Assembly: GCF_001742145.1 (NCBI RefSeq)
Contig: NZ_CP015749.1
Coordinates: forward strand, 3,162,001 to 3,226,000
Length of the DNA: 64,000 nt
Direction: 5' to 3'
Source of the DNA: Pectobacterium parmentieri
Lineage (GTDB): Bacteria > Pseudomonadota > Gammaproteobacteria > Enterobacterales > Enterobacteriaceae
This document shows, piece by piece, positions 29,154 through 38,663 of this stretch; within the stretch, counting starts at the first letter, position 1; each line of letters starts with the position of its first letter. The translations under genes and the position numbers were made by a program. The notes under the pieces are model-generated. The model was not told where the DNA came from. It was given only the letters and a program-made list of their open reading frames with translations, and ran no database searches.

Positions 29154-30134
29154 TTACCCTATCCGTTTAACCATAACGTGTGTCACTAGCATGCCGACCG
29201 AAACGCTGCACAAGGCATAAATCAGTACCGACGTTCCCACCGGATCGGAGAACAAAAAACTGAAATCCTCCGGCGATTTCATGTACAGATAGGCCAGACA
29301 ACCGGGGAACAGTGCGGCGACAATCTTGGCTGATGCACGCGCTTCAGAGGTTTTGGACTGCACTTTAAGTTGCAGTTCCCGGCGGTCGCGCAGCGTCGCG
29401 GACAAACGCTCAAGCGTTTCTCCTAGTCGTCCACCCGCTTCCTGATTGATGATCAGAATCACCACGAAGAAACGGTACTCGGCCATCGGCACTCGCGTCG
29501 CCGAGGCCTGAATCACCTGACGCAGCGGGATACCGAGCCGCAGCCAGTGATCGATCGTCTTGAATTCATTCGCCAGCGGCCCGGTCAGGTGCTCGGCGAC
29601 AATCGAGAAAGTATTCGCGACGGGCACGCCCGCCCGGCAACTGCGCGTAATTGCATCAATCGCTTCCGGCAGGCTCTCACGCAGCGCTTTCAGGTGTTTT
29701 TGCAACGTCGAGCGGAACATCAGCATGCCGATACTGACAAACAACAGCAGTGTAAATATCAGTCCCATCGTAAGCGGCAGCAGGGTACGTTGTCCCAGGA
29801 TCATGCCGAGTATCAGGCTGGCCGCCGCCAGTGAGAGGGAACGCTGAAGCAGGTTCTTTTTCCAGCCGATGAACGCCATCTGTGCCCAGAGGATAGCTAA
29901 CCAACGCCCGATAACAGGAATTCCCATCAGCGGCGTTCTGATCTCGTCACGCAGGATTGAATCAGACTCTGCTGCGGCTACCGATGGGCTAACCTCGTTC
30001 AAAATCTGCTGCCAGCGTTGTTCACGCTGCATGCGTTGCTGGCGTGATTTTCTCCAGGCGTTGACCGCCAAAAGCATCATCAGCACGCTGCAAAACACCA
30101 GCAGCGTAATCAGGTTCAGGCGTAAATCACTCAT
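29154..30134 (-). CDS. tadB: TadB inner-membrane platform protein
   Basis: 326-residue GspF-fold protein, the partner of TadC. There is an N-terminal membrane helix, two helices near 90-140, the cytosolic domain LKALRESLPEAIDAITRSCRAGVP with EHLTGPLANEFKTIDHWLRLG, and two C-terminal helices. Its ATG follows the tadA stop by 18 bases. It is needed for Flp pilus extrusion together with TadC and TadA (family knowledge). Confidence 0.92.
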   Translation of the reverse strand: MSDLRLNLITLLVFCSVLMMLLAVNAWRKSRQQRMQREQRWQQILNEVSPSVAAAESDSILRDEIRTPLMGIPVIGRWLAILWAQMAFIGWKKNLLQRSLSLAAASLILGMILGQRTLLPLTMGLIFTLLLFVSIGMLMFRSTLQKHLKALRESLPEAIDAITRSCRAGVPVANTFSIVAEHLTGPLANEFKTIDHWLRLGIPLRQVIQASATRVPMAEYRFFVVILIINQEAGGRLGETLERLSATLRDRRELQLKVQSKTSEARASAKIVAALFPGCLAYLYMKSPEDFSFLFSDPVGTSVLIYALCSVSVGMLVTHVMVKRIG

Positions 30135-30152
30135 CGGCGTCTCCTCAGCCCA

Positions 30153-31559
30153 TCACTGCGCATCAAACAAGTGCGCTTTATCGCTGTAGAACTGCGGACG
30201 CTGCATGTGCTGAACATACTCCCCCGTCAACAGGCCCTGCCCGTCCATCCCCTGAATATTGAAGCTGAACAGATCCTGAAGCTGGATCACTTCATTTTCC
30301 ATGCCGCATACTTCAGTGATGGACACGACGCGACGCATACCGTCACGCATACGCTCGATCTGCACGATCAGGTGAACGGCGCTGGCGATCTGACGGCGGA
30401 TCGCCATCAGCGGCAATTGCATGTTCGCCATCATCACCATGTTTTCCAGACGCTGTATCGCATCACGCGAGGTATTGGCATGCACCGTACACAGCGAACC
30501 GTCGTGACCCGTGTTCATCGCCTGCAACATGTCAAAGCTCTCACCACCGCGCACCTCACCCAAAATGATACGGTCAGGGCGCATACGCAGTGCGTTACGC
30601 ATTAGATCGCGCTGATCGATGCGGCCAGTTCCTTCTGCGCTAACAGGGCGGGTTTCCAGCCTCACGACATGCTCCTGCTGCAATTGCAGTTCAGCGGCAT
30701 CTTCAATGGTGATGATGCGATCGGTACTGCCTATCTTCTGCGATAGCGCGTTCAGCAAGGTGGTTTTACCCGCCCCCGTACCGCCAGAAACGATCACATT
30801 AACGCGTGCCTTCATGGCTTTGTTCAGAACATCCGCCATCGCATAGGACATGCAGCGACGCTCCGCCAGCATTTCCAGCGACAGGTTGCGACGCATGAAC
30901 TTACGGATCGAAATCGTGGTGCCATCGATCGCCAGCGGATAGGTGATGACGTTAACGCGGCTACCGTCCGGCAAACGCGCATCCACCATCGGGCTGGCTT
31001 CATCGATACGCCGCCCGACCGCCGCCGCAATACGCTGCGCGGTGTTAAATACGTGCTCTTCATCAATGAAGGTAATCGGCGACAGTTCCAGCTTGCCAAA
31101 ACGTTCGACAAACACCTGACCAGCCCCGTTAACCAGAATATCGTTGACCGTGTCATCCGACAGCAGCGGCTGGATCGGCCCGATCCCCGTCATCTCATCC
31201 AACATTTCGGTGGCGATGGCTTCCTCTTCCTGTCGAGAAAGCTGCAAGCGCTGCTCATCACAGATGCGGCGGATTACCGTTTCGATCTGTACCAGCAGCT
31301 TGTCACGCCCCATCATCGCCGCTTTACCGGCGTCGATCTGATCGTAAAGCTGTGCGCGGATAATACGGCGTTGGCTAGTCCGGTTGTCCGTCTGGCGGGC
31401 GGTGGGGGCGGCAGACCCTGAAGACGTATTCGCCGCGGGTTGCGTGCGGTTCTCCGCAGCCGGGCGCGTTTTCAGTTCTGCCACGTTAGCGGCAGGCGCA
31501 GGCTGAGGTGTGCTTTTTCCTGCTTCACTTTTTTGCAGGTTATTCTTGCGAATCAACAT
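30153..31559 (-). CDS. tadA: TadA/CpaF pilus motor ATPase
   Basis: 468-residue secretion ATPase that powers Flp pilus assembly. A variable Ala/Thr/Pro-rich lead (to about 75) precedes the N-terminal helical domain. The Walker A motif is [14 protein letters not shown], followed by Asp-box [10 protein letters not shown], Walker [13 protein letters not shown] and His-box [14 protein letters not shown], all intact. ATG 31559 (AAGGAT just upstream) is preferred over an in-frame TTG 15 bases earlier. Confidence 0.95.
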   Translation of the reverse strand: MLIRKNNLQKSEAGKSTPQPAPAANVAELKTRPAAENRTQPAANTSSGSAAPTARQTDNRTSQRRIIRAQLYDQIDAGKAAMMGRDKLLVQIETVIRRICDEQRLQLSRQEEEAIATEMLDEMTGIGPIQPLLSDDTVNDILVNGAGQVFVERFGKLELSPITFIDEEHVFNTAQRIAAAVGRRIDEASPMVDARLPDGSRVNVITYPLAIDGTTISIRKFMRRNLSLEMLAERRCMSYAMADVLNKAMKARVNVIVSGGTGAGKTTLLNALSQKIGSTDRIITIEDAAELQLQQEHVVRLETRPVSAEGTGRIDQRDLMRNALRMRPDRIILGEVRGGESFDMLQAMNTGHDGSLCTVHANTSRDAIQRLENMVMMANMQLPLMAIRRQIASAVHLIVQIERMRDGMRRVVSITEVCGMENEVIQLQDLFSFNIQGMDGQGLLTGEYVQHMQRPQFYSDKAHLFDAQ

Positions 31560-31637
31560 AATCCTTAACCCCAAAAACAGTTCGTAACCCTAAAATAGTC
31601 GGTTCACCCTTTGAGAAACGCCGAACGCTGAACATTA

Positions 31638-32837
31638 TCAGGCTCGCTTTAACCAACGCGAGAACCAGCGTTTTTCCGCCTGTCTGGTGCGCACACCGCA
31701 GGCCAAATCGACCAATTGGCGTAACCCCTGTTGGAAAGCAGGTGCTGCCGCGATATTTAATGCGCCGAGAGCGAGGCTCTGCGCCAGCGCATGGCCGGCA
31801 TTAGGCAGCACGACATCAATCTTCCGGCCGATAAATTGTTCGAACTGATCGCGACTTAGCGGTGCAGTTGTGGCAAAACGGCTCTGGTTATGCACCAGCA
31901 GCAGACGCTGCCCTTCACTTTCATCGCCGATCTCATTCAGCACGCGCCGCACATTACGCGCATCCTGAAGCGTCAATTCCGTCACGATGATGCGCAGATC
32001 CGCATAAGTCAGCACATCCAGGGCACCGGTCGGGTAGCTGCTGGGCAGATCCCAAATGACCTGATTGAACATACGGCACAACGCACCACCGAGATTCAGT
32101 ACGTTATCTACGTCAACCGGGCTCAGTTCACCCAGTTCTGGCTTCTGTGCCAACAGGTGCAGACGTGTATCAACACGCAGCATGGCGCGCTGAAGCAGCC
32201 GGGTATCCAGTTCCTGAGTCCCCAACACCGCAGCCAGTCCCGCATCATCGGTTTGCCCCTGCAACAGCAGTTGGTCACCGTTACGGCGGTCAAAATCCAC
32301 CAGCGCTACGGGTAGATGGCGTTCACCAGACAGCAAACGGCTCAGTCCCATCGCCACAGTACTTCCGCCGCTTCCGCCGCTGGCGCTGACGACAGCAATC
32401 GTTCTGCCAGTACGAGCATATTCCGGCCCGGCCTGCTGGCCTTCACACTTCGCCAGCGTTGCCGCCAGCAGATCCAGCGTGAACGGCTTCACCAGATAAT
32501 CCACCACGCCCGCCTGAAGCAGTGCACGGTACAGGCCAACATCCTGCTCTTTGCCCGTGGCAATCACCTGGCTGGTGGGACCACAGACGCTCAGCAACTC
32601 TTCCAGTGCCGGAAGTGGCCAGTGCGTCCCTTCCAGATCGACGAGCAAAACGTGTGGCGGTACATTCAGTTCACACCACTGGCGAGCGGCAGTAATACCA
32701 CCGGGCATCACCGGGACATCCGGTTGTTTCAGACGCGTGAAGAGATCGCTGATATCAGCCACATCGCGCACATCATTGGCGAACGCGACCAGCGGCAGCG
32801 CCAGTTCGTCACTATCGTTAGGGGTAATTTCACTCAT
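31638..32837 (-). CDS. tadZ: TadZ/CpaE localisation protein
   Basis: 399 residues. There is an N-terminal receiver-like domain (about 1-135; VLLVDLEGTHWPLPALEELL) without a full phospho-acceptor set, then a ParA/MinD-type ATPase fold. The deviant Walker A reads SASGGSGGSTVAMG: both lysines of the canonical KGGxGKT are replaced. TadZ proteins mark the assembly site at the pole or cell surface and often have atypical nucleotide pockets, so this may bind but not hydrolyse ATP (inference). It is in line with the other Tad genes. Confidence 0.9.
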   Translation of the reverse strand: MSEITPNDSDELALPLVAFANDVRDVADISDLFTRLKQPDVPVMPGGITAARQWCELNVPPHVLLVDLEGTHWPLPALEELLSVCGPTSQVIATGKEQDVGLYRALLQAGVVDYLVKPFTLDLLAATLAKCEGQQAGPEYARTGRTIAVVSASGGSGGSTVAMGLSRLLSGERHLPVALVDFDRRNGDQLLLQGQTDDAGLAAVLGTQELDTRLLQRAMLRVDTRLHLLAQKPELGELSPVDVDNVLNLGGALCRMFNQVIWDLPSSYPTGALDVLTYADLRIIVTELTLQDARNVRRVLNEIGDESEGQRLLLVHNQSRFATTAPLSRDQFEQFIGRKIDVVLPNAGHALAQSLALGALNIAAAPAFQQGLRQLVDLACGVRTRQAEKRWFSRWLKRA

Positions 32838-32851
32838 GGAATGTCACGCCC

Positions 32852-33538
32852 TTAATCTTCATCAAAGTTAATGTCGATGAGCTCTTTCACTTCACCTTTG
32901 TGATAGCGTTCGATGCTATTGACCGCCGCCACGCCATCCGCATTGTCCAGCGCTTTCGCCTGAATAAGATCGCGAGGCTCAGCGACCATCATCGCCAGAT
33001 TATTTTGTGTGGCACAGCCCAGATAGCCGATGCCATCAAACGGCTTCACCATCAGTTGGTTTGGATCGTTGATCGTGCAGCGGGTGGTTTTGACCACCAG
33101 CGCTTCGGAGATCACTTCCAGATCGCCAGTCTGACCGCTCGCCGTAGAACGACGCATCTGCTTGACGTTCTGTGCATCGGCACCGGCATTTTTCAGCACG
33201 GTCGCCAGTCGCCCAGCCATCTGTTCACCGCTCGCGCTGTGCGGGATCAACGTCAGCGTCTGCGCGGACAAACGCCCCTGATCTTTCAACATGATATTGA
33301 GCTGTTTCAGAGATTCCGGCAGAAAGCCCCGCCCGTTCGGTGCAACCAGTAACGGCACGGACACCGATGAAGGCTGAACGGCAACTGGTTGCAGAGCAGG
33401 CTGATCGAAGCGCTGCATACGCACATCATTAATCGGTTTATTCCACCCACATCCTGATAGCAGAAAGACTGCAGTAAGCACCGCCGCGCTGATGTGCAGT
33501 CGGCGAAGAGGAGGGTGATTTTTATTAATCATTTTCAT
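32852..33538 (-). CDS. cpaD: CpaD/RcpB-like Tad lipoprotein
   Basis: 228 residues with a lipoprotein signal, lipobox LSGC at about residue 30, and a CpaD-like body (SLKQLNIMLKDQGRLSAQTLTL, then DGIGYLGCATQNNLAMMVAEP with the conserved GC-x2-QNNLA motif). CpaD-family lipoproteins sit in the outer membrane beside the secretin. The gene lies between the secretin and tadZ with short gaps. The C-terminus is acidic. Confidence 0.87.
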   Translation of the reverse strand: MKMINKNHPPLRRLHISAAVLTAVFLLSGCGWNKPINDVRMQRFDQPALQPVAVQPSSVSVPLLVAPNGRGFLPESLKQLNIMLKDQGRLSAQTLTLIPHSASGEQMAGRLATVLKNAGADAQNVKQMRRSTASGQTGDLEVISEALVVKTTRCTINDPNQLMVKPFDGIGYLGCATQNNLAMMVAEPRDLIQAKALDNADGVAAVNSIERYHKGEVKELIDINFDED

Positions 33539-33559
33539 ATTTTATTGCCCCTCACGGAC

Positions 33560-34987
33560 TCAATAGAGATAGCCGATAGACGCAGAACGCGGCATGGACG
33601 AATCCAGCATTCTTATGCCTTGCCCCGGCGTCTGGAGGTCGCCCGCGTTAACAGGTTCGACGACGTAGGCGGTCGCGATGATCACCAGTTCCGTTTCTTC
33701 GTGGTTGGTGGATTCGCTTTCAAACAGACGACCAAACATCGGGATACCACTCAGCCCCGGCACGCCGTTTATCGTTTGGCTACCGGCGCTGCGCAACATC
33801 CCTGCCAGGGCAAAGCTTTGCCCGCTGGCCAGTTCTACCGTAGTATCCGCACGACGTACCGTTAATGCTGGAATACGCGAGCCGCCTTCCAACTGTACGG
33901 AACCCACATCTGTAAGTTCACTGACTTCTGGCGCAATGTGCAGGCTGATACGGTTGGCAGACAGCAGCGTCGGCGTCATACGCAGGATCACGCCGTAGGA
34001 TTTGTAATCGATACTGACGCTGTTATTGGTGATCAGGACGATAGGAACCTCACCGCCTGCGGCAAATGCAGCCGTTTCCCCTGACATCGCCGTCAGGTTG
34101 GGTTCGGCTAATACGGTTGCCATACCCTGCTGATTCATGGCAGTTAACAATCCGCCCAATCTGGAGCGGCCGAAGTTCAGGAAGCCAGAATCCGTTGGGT
34201 TCGCGAATCTCCCAGTCGTGGCATTGAACAGATTAAGACGTGACCCGCTGCCCGCAGTCATATTTCCGCTACCAGTACTCAGCGATGCCGCCCAGTTGAA
34301 CCCCAGTTCGCTGGTCAACTTGCGAGACACTTCCACCACGCGCACCTGGATATTGATTTGCGAAGGCGTTTTGATTTTAAGCTGATTGACCACTTTGCCA
34401 GATGTTTCGCTGGAACCTGGCAATTGGTCACCGCCCCCGCCGCCACCTTGTGCACCGTTTGAAGACGCGTTGATGTACGTCTGTATACTGTCGATGACGC
34501 GCTTGGCATCCTGCGGTGTATCCACACTACCGCGCACAATCACGCCGCTGGGGATCGAGGCTTCCAGTTGGATATCCGCACCGGGGAATTCACGCTTGAT
34601 ACGCTCGCTTAGCGCTTTCAGATCGTGTTCAGATACCAGGCGGATGGCGTTAATCACTTTGCCATTTTCATCCATCGCATAGAGCGTGGTAGTCCCGACA
34701 TTTTTGGCGTAAACAAACAGATTACCCGGCGAAGGCAGTTCAAAACTGGCAATATTCGGATCGGCCACCAGCACGCTGTCCGGCAACGCATCAAGGTGGA
34801 GTAACCGCCCCTGATGCACCGTCAGGTGTACCTCATCGGTGACAGGTGCTACAGATACCCCAGCAGCCTGCGTGGCCGCAGGCGACATCAGCATGACAGG
34901 CAATACTGCATTAAACAGGCTGGCAATCAGCAACCGTTTGCACGTTCCCCGAGCGTCCGATTTCAAAAACAGCGAAAACATCGTCAT
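33560..34987 (-). CDS. rcpA: RcpA/CpaC outer-membrane secretin
   Basis: 475 residues. A Sec signal (about 42 residues, ending AATQAAG) is followed by a pilus secretin N-domain (VTDEVHLTVHQGRLLHLD), a BON-like segment (LEASIPSGVIVRGSVDTPQDAKRV), a Gly-rich linker and the secretin core ending in DTTVELASGQSFALAGMLRS and ETELVIIATAYVVEPV. It forms the outer-membrane pore for the Flp pilus. Two ATGs two codons apart start the frame and either is possible. Confidence 0.93.
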   Translation of the reverse strand: MTMFSLFLKSDARGTCKRLLIASLFNAVLPVMLMSPAATQAAGVSVAPVTDEVHLTVHQGRLLHLDALPDSVLVADPNIASFELPSPGNLFVYAKNVGTTTLYAMDENGKVINAIRLVSEHDLKALSERIKREFPGADIQLEASIPSGVIVRGSVDTPQDAKRVIDSIQTYINASSNGAQGGGGGGDQLPGSSETSGKVVNQLKIKTPSQINIQVRVVEVSRKLTSELGFNWAASLSTGSGNMTAGSGSRLNLFNATTGRFANPTDSGFLNFGRSRLGGLLTAMNQQGMATVLAEPNLTAMSGETAAFAAGGEVPIVLITNNSVSIDYKSYGVILRMTPTLLSANRISLHIAPEVSELTDVGSVQLEGGSRIPALTVRRADTTVELASGQSFALAGMLRSAGSQTINGVPGLSGIPMFGRLFESESTNHEETELVIIATAYVVEPVNAGDLQTPGQGIRMLDSSMPRSASIGYLY

Positions 34988-35067
34988 TTACTTAATTTCC
35001 GTAATGGGCTTCATTTTTCTACGATCAGCACACGGCTCTCCGCAGGCTGTCAGATTACGTGTTCGTC

Positions 35068-36006
35068 CTATCGGGCAGGGAACGCCACCACGTCTTTTTG
35101 TTCACCGCGATAAACTTTTACCTTGTGACTTCCGGCGGATAATGCACCATAAATATCCGTCGCCTGTGGCACGGTGGTCACCAGCGGACGCCCGGTCAGC
35201 GGATCGATACCGTCATCGGGTGTTGCACTGCGCAACGCCAGGTGCAATATGCCCAGTTCTTTTGCCACGGCCAACGCCTCGGCCTGCTGCGGCGTAACTT
35301 CCAGCGTAACGGTTTGATAGGTAGCAGGACGAGAACGCACGGCTGACTCACGACTCTTGGCTGCGGCATCAAGCGTCGCGCCATCTTCCATCGCATCCAA
35401 ACGTGGATATACCGGCGTACCGGTTCTGTCATTCAGCGCCAATACGCGTAAATCGCGGACTATCGTCTGTGATGCCAACAGAGGCATCACAACCGGCTGG
35501 TTACGGCTTGCGGGTAACTCTGGTTGATCGTCTCGTTTCATGCTAAGGATCACATCAACACGATCGCCTGCTGCGACTAACCCAGCATTACTGGCAACAG
35601 CGCTGGTGGGAACCGAAATAGCACGCTTGCCTTTGCCCAACACGGCCGCGAGAAAGCCCGGTTCATTCTGCCTCACTAACACGTTATTCGTCAGTGCGGA
35701 GCCTTCCGTCACGGTTTCACGCAACGTCGCACCGAATAGCAATGATTGGCTGTCTTTACCGCGAACAAAGTTGAACGTGCGGGAAACAGGTTCCTCAGTG
35801 ACCTGCCAGCGTAGTGATGCGGAATCGATGAAATCACCCGGATGCAGATCTTTCGCCGCCACCAGAATGGCCGTTTTTTCCGGTGCCTGAACAACAACCG
35901 GAGGCGGCGGTGGGGGGGCGGAAGAGAGATGGCTGCGTACCACCAGCGCAACAATACCTGCCAGAACGAGCGCGCCTGACAGTACGTATGTAGAGTTCAC
36001 TTTCAT
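35068..36006 (-). CDS. rcpC: RcpC/CpaB Tad assembly protein
   Basis: 312 residues with one N-terminal helix (6-25), a poly-proline stretch and an SAF-type domain (KTAILVAAKDLHPGDFIDSASLRW), followed by the RcpC/CpaB domain (GKGKRAISVPTSAVASNAGLVAAGDRVDVI). RcpC proteins are periplasmic partners of the secretin and are implicated in pilin modification or pore stability. It is 80 bases before rcpA and 46 bases after tadV. Confidence 0.9.
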   Translation of the reverse strand: MKVNSTYVLSGALVLAGIVALVVRSHLSSAPPPPPPVVVQAPEKTAILVAAKDLHPGDFIDSASLRWQVTEEPVSRTFNFVRGKDSQSLLFGATLRETVTEGSALTNNVLVRQNEPGFLAAVLGKGKRAISVPTSAVASNAGLVAAGDRVDVILSMKRDDQPELPASRNQPVVMPLLASQTIVRDLRVLALNDRTGTPVYPRLDAMEDGATLDAAAKSRESAVRSRPATYQTVTLEVTPQQAEALAVAKELGILHLALRSATPDDGIDPLTGRPLVTTVPQATDIYGALSAGSHKVKVYRGEQKDVVAFPAR

Positions 36007-36052
36007 TTCAACGGGCCTACCCTAGCGTGTGTGTCTTAAAGCTGCGACGGAA

Positions 36053-36604
36053 TTAAAACAAAGGAAAAATCAGGACATATATCGCGCCAAATGCAATCGC
36101 GACACCGTAAGGTATGCCTTGAGAAAGATCGGCGGGCAACGCGGGTGGCATCGGCAACCGACTCTTGAATATCCGGTTAGTGGTTTGCACACCCAGCGCA
36201 ACCGCTGTGGGTACGGTATTAAGCAGCGGCAGACTCAGCGCCAAAACACCGCCAGCCAACGCGGTTACCATGATGAAAACGATCTGGTGCCCTTGCCCAA
36301 CCCACAGGCACAGCACACTCATCAACTTCACATCCCCGGCACCTAATCTGCCAGTGAGAAAAAGCAAAAATCCCACAACCAGAACGGCCGCCGCACCAGG
36401 CAATGCCCATAGCATTTTCCGTAATGCCACCATATCTAACGCACCGGATTGCAGGACATATAAAGCGCTGAAGAACAGCCAGCCCAGCAATAAAATCAAT
36501 ACCGCCTGATTGGTAATTTTTCGTACTAACAGATCGGTACTGATGCACCACAGCAAGCACCCTATCAGCAGTGCCGTCTGCAGCCAGTGCGTGTAATCCG
36601 CCAT
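36053..36604 (-). CDS. tadV: TadV/CpaA prepilin peptidase (A24)
   Basis: 183-residue membrane aspartyl protease with six hydrophobic segments. The two catalytic aspartates are in STDLLVRKI (about residue 23) and GAGDVKLMS (about residue 92), the GxGD motif of the family. It removes the leader from Flp and from the TadE and TadF pseudopilins. It is only ten bases downstream of the flp gene. Confidence 0.93.
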   Translation of the reverse strand: MADYTHWLQTALLIGCLLWCISTDLLVRKITNQAVLILLLGWLFFSALYVLQSGALDMVALRKMLWALPGAAAVLVVGFLLFLTGRLGAGDVKLMSVLCLWVGQGHQIVFIMVTALAGGVLALSLPLLNTVPTAVALGVQTTNRIFKSRLPMPPALPADLSQGIPYGVAIAFGAIYVLIFPLF

Positions 36605-36614
36605 TTTGCGTTAA

Positions 36615-36839
36615 TTATTTCGCAGCGCCGGATGAACCACCGCCCGTCGTACCCGTGCCGGTAATCTGATCGGCGATCTGGCTAAATTTTTCATTCAGCG
36701 CTTTTACAAAGATACCGTCACCGCCGAAAATAGCACCGATGGCAGCAGCCATTGCCGCCGCAAGAATGCCGTATTCGATTGCCGTTACACCGCTTTCGTC
36801 ACGCAGGAAAGTACGTAATTTGGTTTTCATGTTTTTCAT
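36615..36839 (-). CDS. flp: Flp major pilin
   Basis: 74-residue class IVb pilin. The leader MKNMKTKLRTFLRDESG is followed by VTAIEYGILAAAMAAAIG, where the Glu5-Tyr6 pair after the cleavage site is diagnostic of Flp. The tail is Gly/Ser/Thr-rich. The first ATG is annotated; a second ATG three codons later is also possible. It is the first structural gene of the Tad cluster and likely the most strongly expressed. A 9-bp inverted repeat lies 66-96 bases upstream. Confidence 0.95.
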   Translation of the reverse strand: MKNMKTKLRTFLRDESGVTAIEYGILAAAMAAAIGAIFGGDGIFVKALNEKFSQIADQITGTGTTGGGSSGAAK

Positions 36840-37163
36840 GGAAAGATTCTCTATCCGCCGCCAAAGAAATCATGGCCTACAAGGAATTCGGGGGGAGCCA
36901 TGATGATAATAAGATTAATAATGAGACTTATTATCAAGCACCGCAAGCAGTAGAACATTAATATTCGTTAATCTTTTCATGAAAATAATTATTAATATAA
37001 ATCAATAAGTAACAAACCTTTCCTTACAGATAAAATCAATAAATATTCATGTTTTTTGCAGGGATATTCATAAAAAATCGAGGAGAGAAACACCGTAGCG
37101 AGCAGTATGTGACCATTTACCCTGCAAGATGCTAGCCCGCTGCGCTATTAACCAATAGACGGA
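36840..37163. promoter_or_regulatory. AT-rich leader region upstream of flp
   Basis: 324 bases between the kinase stop and flp with no gene. It contains the perfect inverted repeat GATAATAAG/CTTATTATC at 36905-36935 with a 13-base loop and long A/T runs typical of H-NS-bound promoters. The repeat is a candidate site for the adjacent OmpR-type regulator or an mRNA leader stem. The main flp promoter should lie here, but no unambiguous -35/-10 pair was assigned. Confidence 0.55.
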
Positions 37164-38663
37164 CTAACTGCGGTTAAGGCAGAGGTAGACGTTCAAGCCG
37201 GGCTCGGAGGAATCCAGATAAAGCTTTCCACCATGCAGGTCGGTAATCGCCTGAACCAAAGATAGCCCCAGACCATAACCGGACTGAAACCAGGTATCCA
37301 GCCGTTGAAAACGCTGTAATGCTTTAGCATGAAGTGCAGGCGGAATACCCGGACCATGGTCGGCGACGCTCAGGGCGATCCAGCCGCGATAGAGTGTCAC
37401 ACTCAGCGTGATGTATTTACCCTCGGCCGCATATTTCAGCGCGTTTTCCACCAAATTCGCCAGCGCCTGAAACAGCAGCGCACGGTCGCCAAAGAGTTGG
37501 ATCCCGGCCTTGATTTCAATCTTCAGTTGGCAATCGCGTGCTTCCGCCAGCGGTTGATAATATTCAGCAATTTCTTCCAGCAGTTGGCGCGCTTCAATAT
37601 GTTCAAATTGGTGCACGCAGCGCCCACTTTCAATTTCACCGATGCGCATCACGGTCCGGAACAGCCCGAGGATCTTATGCACCTCGTCCACGGCCAAATT
37701 CAATTCATCACGAATGTCGTTATCCAGCCCTGTACGCTCCGTCAGGTTGAACAGGCGGTTTTGCAAATGCGTCAACGGCGTTCGCAGCTCGTGTGCGACA
37801 TGACTCGATGTGTTACGCACTTGCTCCATCAGGCGATCAATACGTTCCAGATTTTGGTTAATATCAGCGCTCAAGCTGTCAAAATCATCGTCGTAAGGCG
37901 ACAGCGGCATACGCACCTGCTGCTCACCGCTGCTGTAACGATGCAAGGCTGTGCGGATTTTCTCCACACTGCGTAAACTGCGTAAGCTGAAATGGCGACT
38001 AACAAACAGGCAGAAGAGCAAAACAATAAATAGCCCAGCTCCCGCAACCAGCGGAATTGTTCTCACCCGTTCCAACATGGGCCGAATGTTGTACGCGGTA
38101 AACAATACGCCTCCGTCATCCAACATGACGGACAAACCAATCAGATTGGGATCGTCTGGACTGGAAATTTCGGCCTTGAGACAACTGACATCCATTTGGC
38201 AATCAGTATGCTGTCGCATTTCCAGAGGATGCATACTTGCAGGATGGGGGGTTAATGGATGCGTCTTTAACGAATGATTGTGATACAGAATATCACCGTA
38301 TTTATCCATCACCAGAAACAGCGGTAACTCGTCACCTTTCGCCCGGTTATCCTGCCGCAATTGCGTAATCAGGCTATCAGCATTCGTTAAATGCGACTGC
38401 ATCGAGTAATCGTAAATATTACCCAGAATAACTTCGCGAACATGCGTTCTAATCAATGTTTCACTTAATGAACTGAAGCCAACAATACACATCAGCATCA
38501 TCAATAAGAACAGAAAAACAATGGTTATTGCCTGGCGAAAATTAGAGGTGCATAGAAAACCAGGATATTGGCTTGCCCCAAGTAATTGCCAGTGTGTTAT
38601 TTTTATCTGCCAGCGCTGCCCCAGCCTCTTTATTTTTATTTTATTCAGCGTGGCTGCCAACAT
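37164..38663 (-). CDS. sensor histidine kinase
   Basis: 499 residues. Membrane helices at about 45-66 and 203-225 bracket a periplasmic sensor of about 135 residues containing a CQMDVSC pair of cysteines. HAMP, then HisKA with SSHVAHELRTPLTHL (phospho-acceptor His), and HATPase with NLVENALKYA, DHGPGIP and GYGLGLSLV boxes follow. Its start overlaps the end of the response regulator gene by 23 bases. Position just upstream of flp on the same strand suggests it controls the Tad and giant-protein genes (inference). Confidence 0.88.
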   Translation of the reverse strand: MLAATLNKIKIKRLGQRWQIKITHWQLLGASQYPGFLCTSNFRQAITIVFLFLLMMLMCIVGFSSLSETLIRTHVREVILGNIYDYSMQSHLTNADSLITQLRQDNRAKGDELPLFLVMDKYGDILYHNHSLKTHPLTPHPASMHPLEMRQHTDCQMDVSCLKAEISSPDDPNLIGLSVMLDDGGVLFTAYNIRPMLERVRTIPLVAGAGLFIVLLFCLFVSRHFSLRSLRSVEKIRTALHRYSSGEQQVRMPLSPYDDDFDSLSADINQNLERIDRLMEQVRNTSSHVAHELRTPLTHLQNRLFNLTERTGLDNDIRDELNLAVDEVHKILGLFRTVMRIGEIESGRCVHQFEHIEARQLLEEIAEYYQPLAEARDCQLKIEIKAGIQLFGDRALLFQALANLVENALKYAAEGKYITLSVTLYRGWIALSVADHGPGIPPALHAKALQRFQRLDTWFQSGYGLGLSLVQAITDLHGGKLYLDSSEPGLNVYLCLNRS

